This document shows, piece by piece, positions 8,193-15,732 of a stretch of 42,800 nt of DNA (position 1 is the first letter of the stretch; the number at the start of each line of letters is the position of its first letter). Under the pieces are notes generated by a model. The model had not been told where the DNA came from, did no database searches, and saw only the letters and a program-made list of their open reading frames with translations. Location of the stretch: the NCBI GenBank assembly GCA_023434465.1, contig JAEYSQ010000045.1, positions 1 to 42,800 on the forward strand, given 5' to 3'. This DNA comes from Actinomycetes bacterium. GTDB taxonomy: Bacteria > Actinomycetota > Thermoleophilia > Solirubrobacterales > 70-9. The position numbers and the translations under genes are program-made.

Positions 8193-9653
8193 TCAGTCCC
8201 AGCGACGGAGCTCGATCTCTCCGTCGGCCCGGTAGATCAAGTGGGTGAAGTCGAGCCCCGGATCGGTCTCGCGGAAGTCCGTGCGGCGGTGGCCACCCCG
8301 GGATTCCCGGCGGTTAAGCGCGGCGGCGCCGATCGCCCGGGCGAGGGGGTAGGGATCATCGGCGAGCCGGGCGAGCCCCTCGGCATCCCGTAAGGGGCCA
8401 GCCAGTTCCCAGATCGCTTCCCGGGTGGGGGGCTGGGGAGGATCAAAGCGCCAATCGGGAAGCTCCGAGATCGGCGAGGGCGTCTCTCCGAGACCGGCGA
8501 TTGCCGCCCGGCGTCCGAAAACGAAACATTCGGTGAGTGAGTTGGAGGCGAGCCGGTTGGCTCCGTGGAGGCCGGTGCAGGCGCACTCGCCGGCGGCGAA
8601 AAGCCCGGGGATCGAGGTTCGGCCGTCGAGGTCGACCGCGATCCCGCCCATCATGTAGTGGGCACCCGGTGAGACCGGCACCGGTTGTTCGGTGCCGTCG
8701 AAGCCCGCTTTCGCAAGTAGTTCGAAGACGCTGGGGAAACTGGCCGGGTCGATCGACCTCAGATCGAGACGCACCTCCGCGCCGTCCTGCTTCTCGATCT
8801 GGGTGAGGATCGCTGCGGTCACGTCGTCCCGTGGCGCGAGTTCGTCGGTGAAGCGGTTGCCGGCGGCATCGAGCAGGGTGGCTCCTTCGCCGCGGATCGC
8901 CTCGGTGATCAGGGCTCCGTCGAAGGCGGTTCCGGGCGCCGAAAGACAGGTCGGGTGGAACTGGCAAAACTCGAGGTCTGCCAGCTCGGCGCCGGCGGCG
9001 CTGGCCAGAACGGGGCCTGCCCCGATCGCGCCCCAGGGGTTCGAGGTCCGCCGCCACAGGGCTGCCGCACCTCCACTGGCCAACAGGGTCGCGGCGCTCT
9101 TGATCACGCCCTGCCCGGTGAGGACGCCGTGACAGCGATCGCCGTCGCTGACCAGGGCGACGGCCGAGGTCTTTTCCAGCACCTCGATCCGCTCCATGCC
9201 GGCGACCATCCGGGCCAGCGCTTCGGTGATCTCGCGACCGGTCTGGCTGCCGCCCGCGTGAATGATCCGCCTCCGCCGGTGGCCACCCTCAAGCGCGAGC
9301 GCGAGCGATCCGTCCGCTTCGCGATCGAAGTTCATTCCACGCCGGATCAGGTCGTCGACTATGCCCGGGCCTTCGACCGTCAAGACCTTGACGGCGGACG
9401 CACGGCAGAGATTCCGGCCGGCGTTCATCGTGTCCTCGAAGTGCTGTTCGGGTGTATCTCCCGGGTCGAGTGCGGCCGCGAGCCCGCCCTGGGCGTGAAA
9501 GCTCGAGCTCTCGGCCAGTGGTTTGCGGGAAACGAGGCAGACCGAACCGCCTGCTTCGGCCGCGCAGAGAGCTGACCAGAGTCCGGCCGCTCCGCCGCCG
9601 ACTACCGTGAGGTCATAGGTCCCGAGGTCCCGCTCTTCAACTCCTGCGGGCAA
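8193..9653 (-). CDS. nadB: L-aspartate oxidase
   Basis: The flavoenzyme oxidises L-aspartate to iminoaspartate, the first step of de novo NAD synthesis. The 486-residue protein has the FAD Rossmann motif VVGGGAAG (17-24), the SSFHAQGGLAAAL block (50-61) that contacts flavin and substrate, and GALITEAIRGEGA with RFTDELAPRDDV in the active-site region. It also has the ESRGGHRRTDF signature near the C-terminus, whose HRR separates NadB from succinate dehydrogenase relatives. It is shorter than E. coli NadB (540) because the C-terminal helical domain is reduced. The start is a TTG. nadA and nadC are not nearby. It lies 20 bases after a small coiled-coil gene and 15 before hyuB. Confidence 0.93.
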   Translation of the reverse strand: MPAGVEERDLGTYDLTVVGGGAAGLWSALCAAEAGGSVCLVSRKPLAESSSFHAQGGLAAALDPGDTPEQHFEDTMNAGRNLCRASAVKVLTVEGPGIVDDLIRRGMNFDREADGSLALALEGGHRRRRIIHAGGSQTGREITEALARMVAGMERIEVLEKTSAVALVSDGDRCHGVLTGQGVIKSAATLLASGGAAALWRRTSNPWGAIGAGPVLASAAGAELADLEFCQFHPTCLSAPGTAFDGALITEAIRGEGATLLDAAGNRFTDELAPRDDVTAAILTQIEKQDGAEVRLDLRSIDPASFPSVFELLAKAGFDGTEQPVPVSPGAHYMMGGIAVDLDGRTSIPGLFAAGECACTGLHGANRLASNSLTECFVFGRRAAIAGLGETPSPISELPDWRFDPPQPPTREAIWELAGPLRDAEGLARLADDPYPLARAIGAAALNRRESRGGHRRTDFRETDPGLDFTHLIYRADGEIELRRWD

Positions 9654-9673
9654 GGTCAGTCCCGGATTCGCAT

Positions 9674-9964
9674 CTACCGGGAGCCGGCTCCGTCGCCTCC
9701 GCGAGCCAGGTCTTCCAGCTCCTGCAGCGTGAGCCCCTCTTCGAGGCCGCGGGCGATCAGGTCGGCTTCGCGGTCAATCTTCGCCACTTCGCCGGCCTGT
9801 TCGGAAAGTCGACGACGGTCGAAGCTTCCCTGGGCGGCCATCTCTACCGTCATCTGGCCCAGTTCGCCAAGGTTTGAGCGGCGCATGTCATCCAGTTCTC
9901 GGAGGTGGTCCTGCATCGCGCGGCGCTCGCGCCCGCTCTGTCCGCCCCGGCTGAAGAGTCCCAT
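9674..9964 (-). CDS. Small coiled-coil protein of unknown function
   Basis: The 96-residue protein is highly charged and predicted almost fully helical (HLRELDDMRRSNLGELGQMT, then SEQAGEVAKIDREADLIARG). It starts MGLFSRGG, a style often seen in small proteins that sit near the membrane. Its ATG overlaps the stop of the upstream repeat-rich gene (TGATG) and has GGGAGG as ribosome site, so the two are co-translated. No known family was recognised. It could be a partner of the larger coiled-coil protein. Confidence 0.7.
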   Translation of the reverse strand: MGLFSRGGQSGRERRAMQDHLRELDDMRRSNLGELGQMTVEMAAQGSFDRRRLSEQAGEVAKIDREADLIARGLEEGLTLQELEDLARGGDGAGSR

Positions 9965-11511
9965 CAGCTGCCTCCCGGATTCTGGTTCGATTCGCCATCT
10001 TTGGCGATCTCTTGGCGGAGCGCTGAAATCTGACCTCGGAGCCAGTTCACGGCTGCTTCGCGGGCTTCGGCCTCGGTCGCCGCACTGCCGGTGGCGGGCG
10101 GCGCGGCAGCTTTCGCCTGGGCCTCGTCGCGGGCTGCAGTGGCCGCGGTCTCGGCAGCCTCGACCCGGGCCTGGGCCAGTTTGGCGCTCTGTTCGATTTC
10201 CTGGAGCCGGGCCGCAGCCTTGGTCAGAGCCTCTTCCTTGGAGGCCTTCTCGGCTGCCAGTTCAGCCTCGAGCGAAGTCACCCGCGCGGCGAGGACGGGA
10301 TCCGGCTGACCCGGTGTGGCAGCGTTCTCCTCGCCGCTCATTTCCGCTGCGAGCGCAGCGTCGGCTTCGATTTCGGAAGCCTGGCCTCGTACCCACTCGG
10401 CCGCAGCCTCGCGGCTCGCCGCAGTCTCGCGGACCAACCGGGCCTCGGCCTGGGTTGCTTTCTCTTCCGCGGCAGCGATCGCGGCCGCAGCCTTTCGCAG
10501 CGCCTCGTCCAGAGCGCCCCGACCGGACTCGATCTCACGGGTGATCGCAGTCAGTTCCGTCTTCGCGTCGGCATTGCTTGATGCCTTCGCAGCCTCGATC
10601 GCCGTCTTCGACTTTGCTTCGCTTTCGGTGATCCGCTTCTCGAGGATGTCGAGCGGATCGGTCGGTTCTGGCTCGGGCGGGGCCGGAGGTGCCGGCACGT
10701 CGAGCGGCTTCTTCGTTTCAGGAGCCCGGGCGGGCGGAACCGAGGCCGGTTCGGAGGTGGCGGCCGGCGCGGAGGTCGAGGCCGGAGTCGGCGGGGCGGT
10801 CGCCGAAGGAGTGGGCGCGGTCGCCGAAGGGGTGGGCGCGGTCGCCGAAGGAGTGGGCGCGGATGCCGAAGGAGTGGGCGCGGATGCCGAAGGGGTCGGC
10901 GCGGTAACCGGCGTGGCCTGAGGCTCCGCCGGCTTCGGTTCTGCCGGGCTCGGTTCTGGCGGGCTCGGTTCTTCCTTCTGCTTGCGCCGGCGTTCCTTTT
11001 CGGCCTTGCGTGCAGCCTTCTTCTCGGCCCGGCTCGGCTTCGAATCGTCGGCCTTCGCCGGGACGGCATGTTCGGCCGTGTGCTCTGCGGTCAGCTCGGC
11101 TGAATCGGGCAGGGAGTTTTCCGCGGTGTACTCGCCGGTCGCCGGGTAATCGCCACCGGATGATCCGGGCACCGAATGCTCGGCCGTGTACTCATCCGAC
11201 TCCGGGACGGAATGCTCGGCCGTGTACTCGCCGGTCGCCGGATAGGAGTGCTCGCCGGTCGGCAACCGGTGCTCGCCGGTGATCGGAAAGTCCTTTTCCG
11301 TGGCCGACGGTCCTTCCGGTTCGTTGCCGGCGATCAGTTCCCTGAGTTCGTTTTCGACCTCGGCAACTTCAGCCGATCCGCGGGCCAGCAGGTCGTCGTC
11401 CCAGCTGTTCTGGACGTACATCCCGAGAACCAGTTCCCCGAGCGCCTCGCGACGGTCGAGATGAAGCTCCTCGAGCTGCCTCTGCTTCTTCTTGAGGGCA
11501 CCCTTCCTCAT
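9964..11511 (-). CDS. Large repeat-rich coiled-coil protein of unknown function
   Basis: The 515-residue protein has no signal peptide. The N-terminus (KKKQRQLEELHLDRREALG) is a helical domain ending in a conserved-looking LVLGMYVQNSWDDDLL. Residues about 75-145 are a degenerate tandem repeat built around TGEYTAEHSVP. Residues about 155-180 are Lys/Arg-rich. Residues about 203-240 are PTPSA repeats inside a Pro/Ala/Ser linker. The rest is long coiled coil rich in Ala and Glu. Two related helices, REAAAEWVRGQASEIE and REAAVNWLRGQISALR, suggest an internal duplication. Its start overlaps the glycosyltransferase stop by one base (TGATG). Possible roles include a scaffold or polar organiser, but none is shown. 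Confidence 0.8.
   Translation of the reverse strand: MRKGALKKKQRQLEELHLDRREALGELVLGMYVQNSWDDDLLARGSAEVAEVENELRELIAGNEPEGPSATEKDFPITGEHRLPTGEHSYPATGEYTAEHSVPESDEYTAEHSVPGSSGGDYPATGEYTAENSLPDSAELTAEHTAEHAVPAKADDSKPSRAEKKAARKAEKERRRKQKEEPSPPEPSPAEPKPAEPQATPVTAPTPSASAPTPSASAPTPSATAPTPSATAPTPSATAPPTPASTSAPAATSEPASVPPARAPETKKPLDVPAPPAPPEPEPTDPLDILEKRITESEAKSKTAIEAAKASSNADAKTELTAITREIESGRGALDEALRKAAAAIAAAEEKATQAEARLVRETAASREAAAEWVRGQASEIEADAALAAEMSGEENAATPGQPDPVLAARVTSLEAELAAEKASKEEALTKAAARLQEIEQSAKLAQARVEAAETAATAARDEAQAKAAAPPATGSAATEAEAREAAVNWLRGQISALRQEIAKDGESNQNPGGS
10799..10903 (-). repeat. Five tandem 21-bp units encoding the PTPSA linker
   Basis: Five consecutive 21-base units start at 10799, 10820, 10841, 10862 and 10883. 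They differ at only one to three bases each. Read on the minus strand each encodes seven residues of the form APTPSAT or APTPSAS. Such near-identical units are prone to copy-number change, so the linker length may vary between strains. Confidence 0.9.
11060..11290 (-). repeat. Degenerate coding repeat (TGEYTAEHSVP type)
   Basis: On the minus strand this part of the 515-residue protein gene encodes about seven imperfect copies of a segment around TGEYTAEHSVP or TGEHSYPA. Both DNA and protein repeats are recognisable, with units of uneven length. The segment is rich in Thr, Glu, His and Pro and is probably disordered. Confidence 0.75.
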
Positions 11512-12536
11512 CAGTTCTCCCCATCATTACCTAAGTCGCCGCCGGAAACGCGTCCGCCCCCGCAATTTGCAGAGTTCGAGAGCGCGCCGTCCCCGTTTTC
11601 ACCGAGTAGATCGGCGTACGCGAGCGCGACCCGATCGGCCATTCGCCGGGCCGAAAGTGCCTCGGCCCGTTCCCGGCCCCGGGTCCGGGGATCGGGTTCC
11701 GAAAGCAGGTCCGAAGCAAACCGTGACCAGGCTTCCGGCTCGAACGAACTGCAGAGAGAGTGGTCGAGCCCTCGCAGCGCGTGAGGCGCGATCCCGACCG
11801 GGGTGGAGAGCACCGGCACGTCACAGGCCAGCGCCTCGAGGCAGGCCAGCCCGAAACCTTCGTAGTCGGAGGTGACCAGCACCGCGTTTGCCGCGTTCAT
11901 CCAGTACGGCATCTCGTCCGGTTCGATTCCACCTCCGGTGAGCAACCCGGATCCGGTGCGATCGCCAACCTGGCGGGCGAGGTCGACCCTTTTCTCGGGT
12001 CGTTCCGGATCGGCCGGGAAGAAAAGGAAAGGCGCGGCGGGGTCGAGGCCCAGGTGACGGCGCGCCTGACCCCGGTCGATCGGGCTGAAGCGTCCAAGGT
12101 CGGCGCCGCAGGGGAGCACAGCAGTCCGGCCTTCCCGCATTGGCAGGCCGGGCCGGCCCGCCTCCTCCTCGAACAGCGCCTTCGAGGCTCCGGCGACGAG
12201 ACCGACCTTCCGGGTCAGGGCCCGAGACATGCGGCCGACCACGCGATGCCTGACGTCGGTTCCGTGGAAGGTGACGACCAGGGGGTCGGCGCCGGCGATC
12301 TGCGCGCACCACCCGGCCAGCCCGTAGTGGGCGTGGACCAGGTCGTAGCTCGTTTCCTTCAACAGTCGACGGATCTTCCGGGTGGCCGGCAGGTACTGGT
12401 CCTTGCCCGGCCGAAAGCTGAACAGGTCGACGTCCAGCCCGCCTTCACGAAGCGCTTTGACCTGGTCGATGACCCAGCGTCCGCGTTGAGGGGTGGCCGG
12501 GTCGGCTCCGAAGTTCATTACCACCAGTACCCGCAT
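11511..12536 (-). CDS. Family 4-type (GT-B) glycosyltransferase
   Basis: The 341-residue protein has the two-domain GT-B layout. The N-terminal domain opens MRVLVVMNFG and has the acceptor-side stretch YDLVHAHYGLAGWCA (64-78) and VVTFHGTD (87-94). The C-terminal domain carries the nucleotide-sugar E-x7-E motif at E226 and E234 (YEGFGLACLEAL), followed by PVLSTPVG. Such enzymes move a sugar from a nucleotide donor to a cell-surface glycan, lipid or small molecule. Donor and acceptor are not determined. It appears to be the first gene of the minus-strand run that continues to hyuA. No promoter could be assigned with confidence in the divergent region toward the pilin gene. Confidence 0.9.
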   Translation of the reverse strand: MRVLVVMNFGADPATPQRGRWVIDQVKALREGGLDVDLFSFRPGKDQYLPATRKIRRLLKETSYDLVHAHYGLAGWCAQIAGADPLVVTFHGTDVRHRVVGRMSRALTRKVGLVAGASKALFEEEAGRPGLPMREGRTAVLPCGADLGRFSPIDRGQARRHLGLDPAAPFLFFPADPERPEKRVDLARQVGDRTGSGLLTGGGIEPDEMPYWMNAANAVLVTSDYEGFGLACLEALACDVPVLSTPVGIAPHALRGLDHSLCSSFEPEAWSRFASDLLSEPDPRTRGRERAEALSARRMADRVALAYADLLGENGDGALSNSANCGGGRVSGGDLGNDGEN

Positions 12537-12711
12537 CGGCGCAGGTTACCCCGGCAGGCCACCGGGATCCTGAACTCGCCCATCAACCGATTCGAGACGT
12601 GCACTCCCGTCACCGTTCTGTCGGTGAATTGTTGCTCTCTCGTCTTGTTCCGTCACAGCTTCTCGCCGACGATCCGAAGTGAAAAACAACAACTCGTTCG
12701 AGGAGGACAAG

Positions 12712-12960
12712 ATGATCTACAGGGCGATGGGAAACGCGCACGCATTGGTCGTATCGAAGGGTGAGGTGGTTCGACGGGCCGCAACAGAGAGGACGGGTCA
12801 GGGGACGGTCGAGTACGTCGGCCTGATCCTGCTCGTCTCGCTGCTGATGCTCGGCATGGTCGCCGCGATGAAGGGGTTCAGCGGCCGCCAGGGCACGGAA
12901 CTGGCCGAACTGATCGTGGACAAGATCCAATCGGCCGTCGACAAGATCGCATTCCGGTAG
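12712..12960 (+). CDS. Flp-type (class IVb) pilin-like protein
   Basis: The ATG at 12712 is preceded by AGGAGG at 12701-12706, so it is preferred over an in-frame GTG at 12679. The 82-residue product has a basic leader (VVRRAATERTG), then QGTVEYVGLIL and a single hydrophobic helix. Cleavage after Gly29 would place Glu and Tyr at mature positions 5 and 6, the Flp prepilin signature. The C-terminus is a short amphipathic helix. This suggests a secreted pilus subunit processed by a TadV/CpaA-type peptidase. No Tad assembly genes are in the window, so it is an orphan here. Confidence 0.75.
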   Translation: MIYRAMGNAHALVVSKGEVVRRAATERTGQGTVEYVGLILLVSLLMLGMVAAMKGFSGRQGTELAELIVDKIQSAVDKIAFR

Positions 12961-13013
12961 TCCGGGAGCGCAACCGGCCGCCGGGTCTCACGGGGCTGGG
13001 CGACGGCCCGGAG

Positions 13014-13062
13014 AATCGAACGGGCGATTTGGGGCGATAATGACCCACTTCAGCCCGTTCGA
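13014..13062. repeat. Imperfect palindrome, copy 2 of a dispersed element
   Basis: The outer arms TCGAACGGGC (13016-13025) and GCCCGTTCGA (13053-13062) are a perfect 10-bp inverted repeat. TGGG and CCCA pair inside. It shares AATCGA, GGGCGATTT and TGACCCA in the same order and nearly the same spacing with the element at 3905-3953. Where the outer arms differ from that copy, both sides differ together. It lies in the convergent spacer after the pilin gene. Confidence 0.65.
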
Positions 13063-13171
13063 CCCTCCGGATCCTTCCGGTTTGGACGCGACTCTCCGGA
13101 TCCTTCCGGTTTGGACTCGACTCTCCGGATCCCTCCGGTTTGGACTCGGCTTTCCAGATCCTGGTTCGATC
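13063..13171. repeat. 29-bp tandem repeat, about 3.5 copies
   Basis: A unit containing CTCCGGATCC, a short gap and TCCGGTTTGGAC recurs with the block CTCCGG at 13065, 13094 and 13123. A decayed fourth copy begins near 13152. The period is exactly 29 bases. There is no spacer variation, so it is a simple tandem repeat and not a CRISPR array. It lies between the convergent pilin gene and the minus-strand gene at 13202. Confidence 0.85.
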
Positions 13172-13202
13172 TATGGGCGCGCAGCCTCTTTTGGATCGAA
13201 CC
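13163..13202 (-). terminator. Candidate hairpin at the 3' end of the 13202-14110 gene
   Basis: GGTTCGATC (13163-13171) and GATCGAACC (13194-13202) form a perfect 9-bp inverted repeat with a 22-base loop. It overlaps the last base of the stop codon of the minus-strand gene ending at 13202. There is no T-run, so it is a possible actinobacterial-type terminator or mRNA-protecting hairpin only. Confidence 0.35.
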
Positions 13203-14110
13203 TAGCCCGGGAACGGGGTCCAGCGATCGGACTCGAAGGGGATCGAGATCGACCGCATGACCCCGGCGACCCTGGGTCCGGTCTCGCCGGGCGTCTCGAA
13301 CGCCAGCCGGACCAGATCCTCGGCCGAGACGCCGGCCCCGTAGACCAACTCGGCGGTCCGGGCCAGCAGCTCAACCTGGGAAAGGGCCGGCGTGGTACGG
13401 CCCTCCGCTTCGATTGCGGCGAGGGCGAAGGGGTGGCCGTCCGGTCCGAAAGATCCGAACCGGTTGACGAAAACCAGGGCCCGCTCCAGTCCGGTCGCGC
13501 CCAGGTCCGCGACTTCAGGTTCAAAATCGAACCGGCTCTCCAGGCGACCTATCCAGTACGGGATTTCGGCCCAGGTCAGTTGGAGCAGCTGCGCGTCGGT
13601 CAGCCAGACCGCCGTCGCGCTGACCCGGGTTCCGGGGCTGGGGAAGAGGGTTGCCGGCAGCGCTCCGTACAGGGCGAGCTCGGCGGTCGCACCGACATCG
13701 AAATCCTCGAGCTGGCCCCTGATCGCGAGCAGGGTCCGGTCTTCCGGGTTTTCGAAGTGGGCGAACTTGCGCCAAAGCCCCTCCGGAGAGGCATTCGAGC
13801 CGATCGCCAGCATCGGAGTCCGCCCGCTTCGCGGTCCGGTCAACCTTCCGCACAGCCTGGATCTTTCCTCGGGCTCGAAGTCGGCGAGCATCCGTCCTTC
13901 ACCTTCGGTCAGCACGAAGGAGCCGTCCGGCCGGGGCCACGGATAACCGGTACCCGTGGCGAAACTGTCCTGGCTGAACTCGCGCGGTGGCATCTGGCGC
14001 ATCATGCCGATCCACAGTTCGTAGAAATCCGGTTCCGGTAGCAGCAGTCGGCTGACCAGTTCCGCTTCGCCGAAGTCGGGCCAGGCCCAGGCCCCCGGTG
14101 CGTGGGTCAC
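13202..14110 (-). CDS. Uncharacterised soluble protein, possibly gamma-glutamylcyclotransferase-like
   Basis: The 302-residue protein starts at a GTG and has no signal peptide. The central part reads MLAIGSNASPEGLWRKF, then later ALYGALPATLFPSPGT and VWLTDAQLLQLTWAEIPYWIGRL. The order (a GSN loop, a YGxxPATL strand, then a helix ending in Y-W-x-G) recalls the YGSNL-type fold of AIG2/gamma-glutamylcyclotransferase proteins. That similarity is weak and the catalytic Glu was not identified. It is convergent with the pilin gene and divergent from rph. I cannot assign a function. Confidence 0.6.
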   Translation of the reverse strand: MTHAPGAWAWPDFGEAELVSRLLLPEPDFYELWIGMMRQMPPREFSQDSFATGTGYPWPRPDGSFVLTEGEGRMLADFEPEERSRLCGRLTGPRSGRTPMLAIGSNASPEGLWRKFAHFENPEDRTLLAIRGQLEDFDVGATAELALYGALPATLFPSPGTRVSATAVWLTDAQLLQLTWAEIPYWIGRLESRFDFEPEVADLGATGLERALVFVNRFGSFGPDGHPFALAAIEAEGRTTPALSQVELLARTAELVYGAGVSAEDLVRLAFETPGETGPRVAGVMRSISIPFESDRWTPFPG

Positions 14111-14202
14111 CGGGACGGTCTGTCGGGCTGGCTGTTCATCGGTCCATCTTTTCGTCCCCGCCTTCCTTCCGGGAAGGTAGCCGGTCTGGGAGACTCAGCG
14201 CA

Positions 14203-14934
14203 ATGAGTGATTCCGTCTCCCGCAGCGGTGGCCGCAGCGCCGCCGACCTCCGTCCAGTCAACATCGAACCCGGTTTTGTCGGCAGCGCCGACGGGTCGGC
14301 CCTGATCTCCTGTGGCGGGACCAGGGTCATCTGCACAGCGTCAGTCCAGGACCGGGTGCCCAAGTGGATGGAGGGGCGCGGTCGCGGCTGGGTCACTTCC
14401 GAATACGCGATGCTGCCCGCTTCCACCGGCGACCGCAAGCAGCGGGACATCAGCAAGGGCAAGCAGGATGGCCGCGGGGTGGAGATTCAGCGCCTGATCG
14501 GTCGTTCGTTGCGGGTCGGAATCGATTTCGAAGCGCTCGGCGAGCGCAGCGTCTACGTCGATTGCGATGTACTCGAGGCCGACGGTGGCACCCGCTGCGC
14601 CTCGATAACCGGTGGTTGGGTCGCCCTCAGGCTTGCTCTCGGTTCACTCCTGGAGTCCGGGGAGATCGATCGCATGCCGTTGACCACATCGGTCGCGGCG
14701 GTCAGCGTCGGCATGGTGGACGGGCGCCCGCTCTGCGACCTCGACTACCCCGAGGACTCACGGGCCGAGGTCGATGCGAACGTGGTGATGACCGGTGACG
14801 ACGGTCTGGTGGAAGTACAGGCGACCGCCGAACGGACGCCGCTCTCACGGGCCTCACTCGACGAGATGCTCGCGCTGGCCGAAGCCGGGATCGGCAAGTT
14901 GCGTGAGTTCCAGATGGCGGCGGTCGGCGAGTAG
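14203..14934 (+). CDS. rph: Ribonuclease PH
   Basis: The 243-residue phosphorolytic 3'-exoribonuclease trims tRNA 3' ends using phosphate. The ATG at 14203 fits the family start; an upstream in-frame extension is not supported. Recognisable blocks are SGGRSAADLRPVNIEPGF, SALISCGGTRVICTASV, GRGWVTSEYAMLP with STGDR and the phosphate-binding region QRLIGRSLRVGID. DCDVLEADGGTRCASITGG follows, with catalytic-site acids. The length is normal (about 240). rdgB follows 29 bases later, and the rph-rdgB pair is a common conserved arrangement. Confidence 0.96.
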   Translation: MSDSVSRSGGRSAADLRPVNIEPGFVGSADGSALISCGGTRVICTASVQDRVPKWMEGRGRGWVTSEYAMLPASTGDRKQRDISKGKQDGRGVEIQRLIGRSLRVGIDFEALGERSVYVDCDVLEADGGTRCASITGGWVALRLALGSLLESGEIDRMPLTTSVAAVSVGMVDGRPLCDLDYPEDSRAEVDANVVMTGDDGLVEVQATAERTPLSRASLDEMLALAEAGIGKLREFQMAAVGE

Positions 14935-14963
14935 ATCCGAGCCGAGACCCACGGAACGCGAGC

Positions 14964-15536
14964 ATGATTCTCTCCAGCCGTAACGGCCACAAGGTTCGCG
15001 AACTGGCGGAGATCCTGCCCGGCGTCGAACTTCGGGCCTTGCCAGAGGAGGTCGAGCTGCCGCCGGAGACCGGTGACACGTTCGAAGAGAACGCCCTGAT
15101 CAAGGCCCGTGCGGCGCGGGAGGCGACCGCCGAGGAGGTGATCGCCGACGACTCTGGTCTCGAAGTGGATGCGCTCGGGGGGCGCCCCGGGGTTCATTCG
15201 GCCCGTTACGCCGGTGAAGACGCAACCGACGGCGAGAACCTGGCCAGGCTCATCGCCGACCTGGCGGACGAGGCCGATCCAGTCAGCGCGCGTTACGTCT
15301 GCGTGATCGCCCTGATCGACGATTCCGGCGAGCATCTGTTTCGCGGTACCTGCGAGGGTCGGTTGATCCGGGAGCCTCGCGGTGAAGGCGGATTCGGGTA
15401 CGACCCGGCTTTCGTACCCGAAGAGACCGGTCCCGGGGACGACAGGACGATGGCCGAGCTTTCACCCGGTGAAAAGCACGCGATCAGTCATCGCGGCGCC
15501 GCGGCCCGACTGCTCGCGCGGCACCTGGCCGGCTAA
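14964..15536 (+). CDS. rdgB: XTP/dITP diphosphatase (Ham1/RdgB)
   Basis: The 190-residue enzyme hydrolyses non-canonical purine triphosphates such as dITP and XTP to keep them out of DNA and RNA. Motifs are SSRNGHKVRELAEIL at the N-terminus (substrate loop), the metal/base region TGDTFEENALIKARAA, then DDSGLEVDALGGRPGVHSAR and GEGGFGYDPAFVPEE. SHRGAAARLLA closes the domain. The start ATG has no obvious Shine-Dalgarno and probably depends on coupling to rph. The stop is TAA, which shows that TAA is a genuine stop in this genome. Confidence 0.95.
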   Translation: MILSSRNGHKVRELAEILPGVELRALPEEVELPPETGDTFEENALIKARAAREATAEEVIADDSGLEVDALGGRPGVHSARYAGEDATDGENLARLIADLADEADPVSARYVCVIALIDDSGEHLFRGTCEGRLIREPRGEGGFGYDPAFVPEETGPGDDRTMAELSPGEKHAISHRGAAARLLARHLAG

Positions 15537-15550
15537 CGGATCCGGGTCGG

Positions 15551-15712
15551 TCAGTTCTCGCCGGTGTGGCGGGGCAGCAGGTTCACCGACGCAGCGACGC
15601 CGACCGCAGCGATCGTGGCCGCGTAGCCCTCGTAGCCCGCGATTGCGGTGACTACGGTGGCGATGACGCAGAACACCACCACGATGATCCAGGAGACCTG
15701 ACCGATGGACAT
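15551..15712 (-). CDS. Small membrane protein (53 residues)
   Basis: On the minus strand an ATG at 15712 opens a 53-residue frame ending TGA at 15551-15553. The product begins MSIGQVSWIIVVVFCVIATV, followed by a short polar turn (GYEGY) and a second hydrophobic stretch ending NLLPRHTGEN. Two hydrophobic helices, a charged tail and G/C-rich third positions argue for a real gene. No ribosome site is seen; a leaderless message is possible. It is divergent from the gene at 15733 and convergent with rdgB. Its function is unknown. Confidence 0.5.
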   Translation of the reverse strand: MSIGQVSWIIVVVFCVIATVVTAIAGYEGYAATIAAVGVAASVNLLPRHTGEN

Positions 15713-15732
15713 GGCCGGTATGTTGCTACACC

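Noticed and set aside
6573..8393. 606-residue plus-strand open frame
   Set aside because: It is antisense to hyuB and the nadB end. Long antisense frames are expected in G/C-rich DNA and its composition is not protein-like.
13063..13171. Possible CRISPR array from 29-bp repeats
   Set aside because: The repeats are contiguous without unique spacers, and no cas genes are present.
13160..13205. tRNA-like GGTTCGATC segments
   Set aside because: Both strands were tried; neither gives a T-arm of the right pairing, nor an acceptor stem or anticodon arm.
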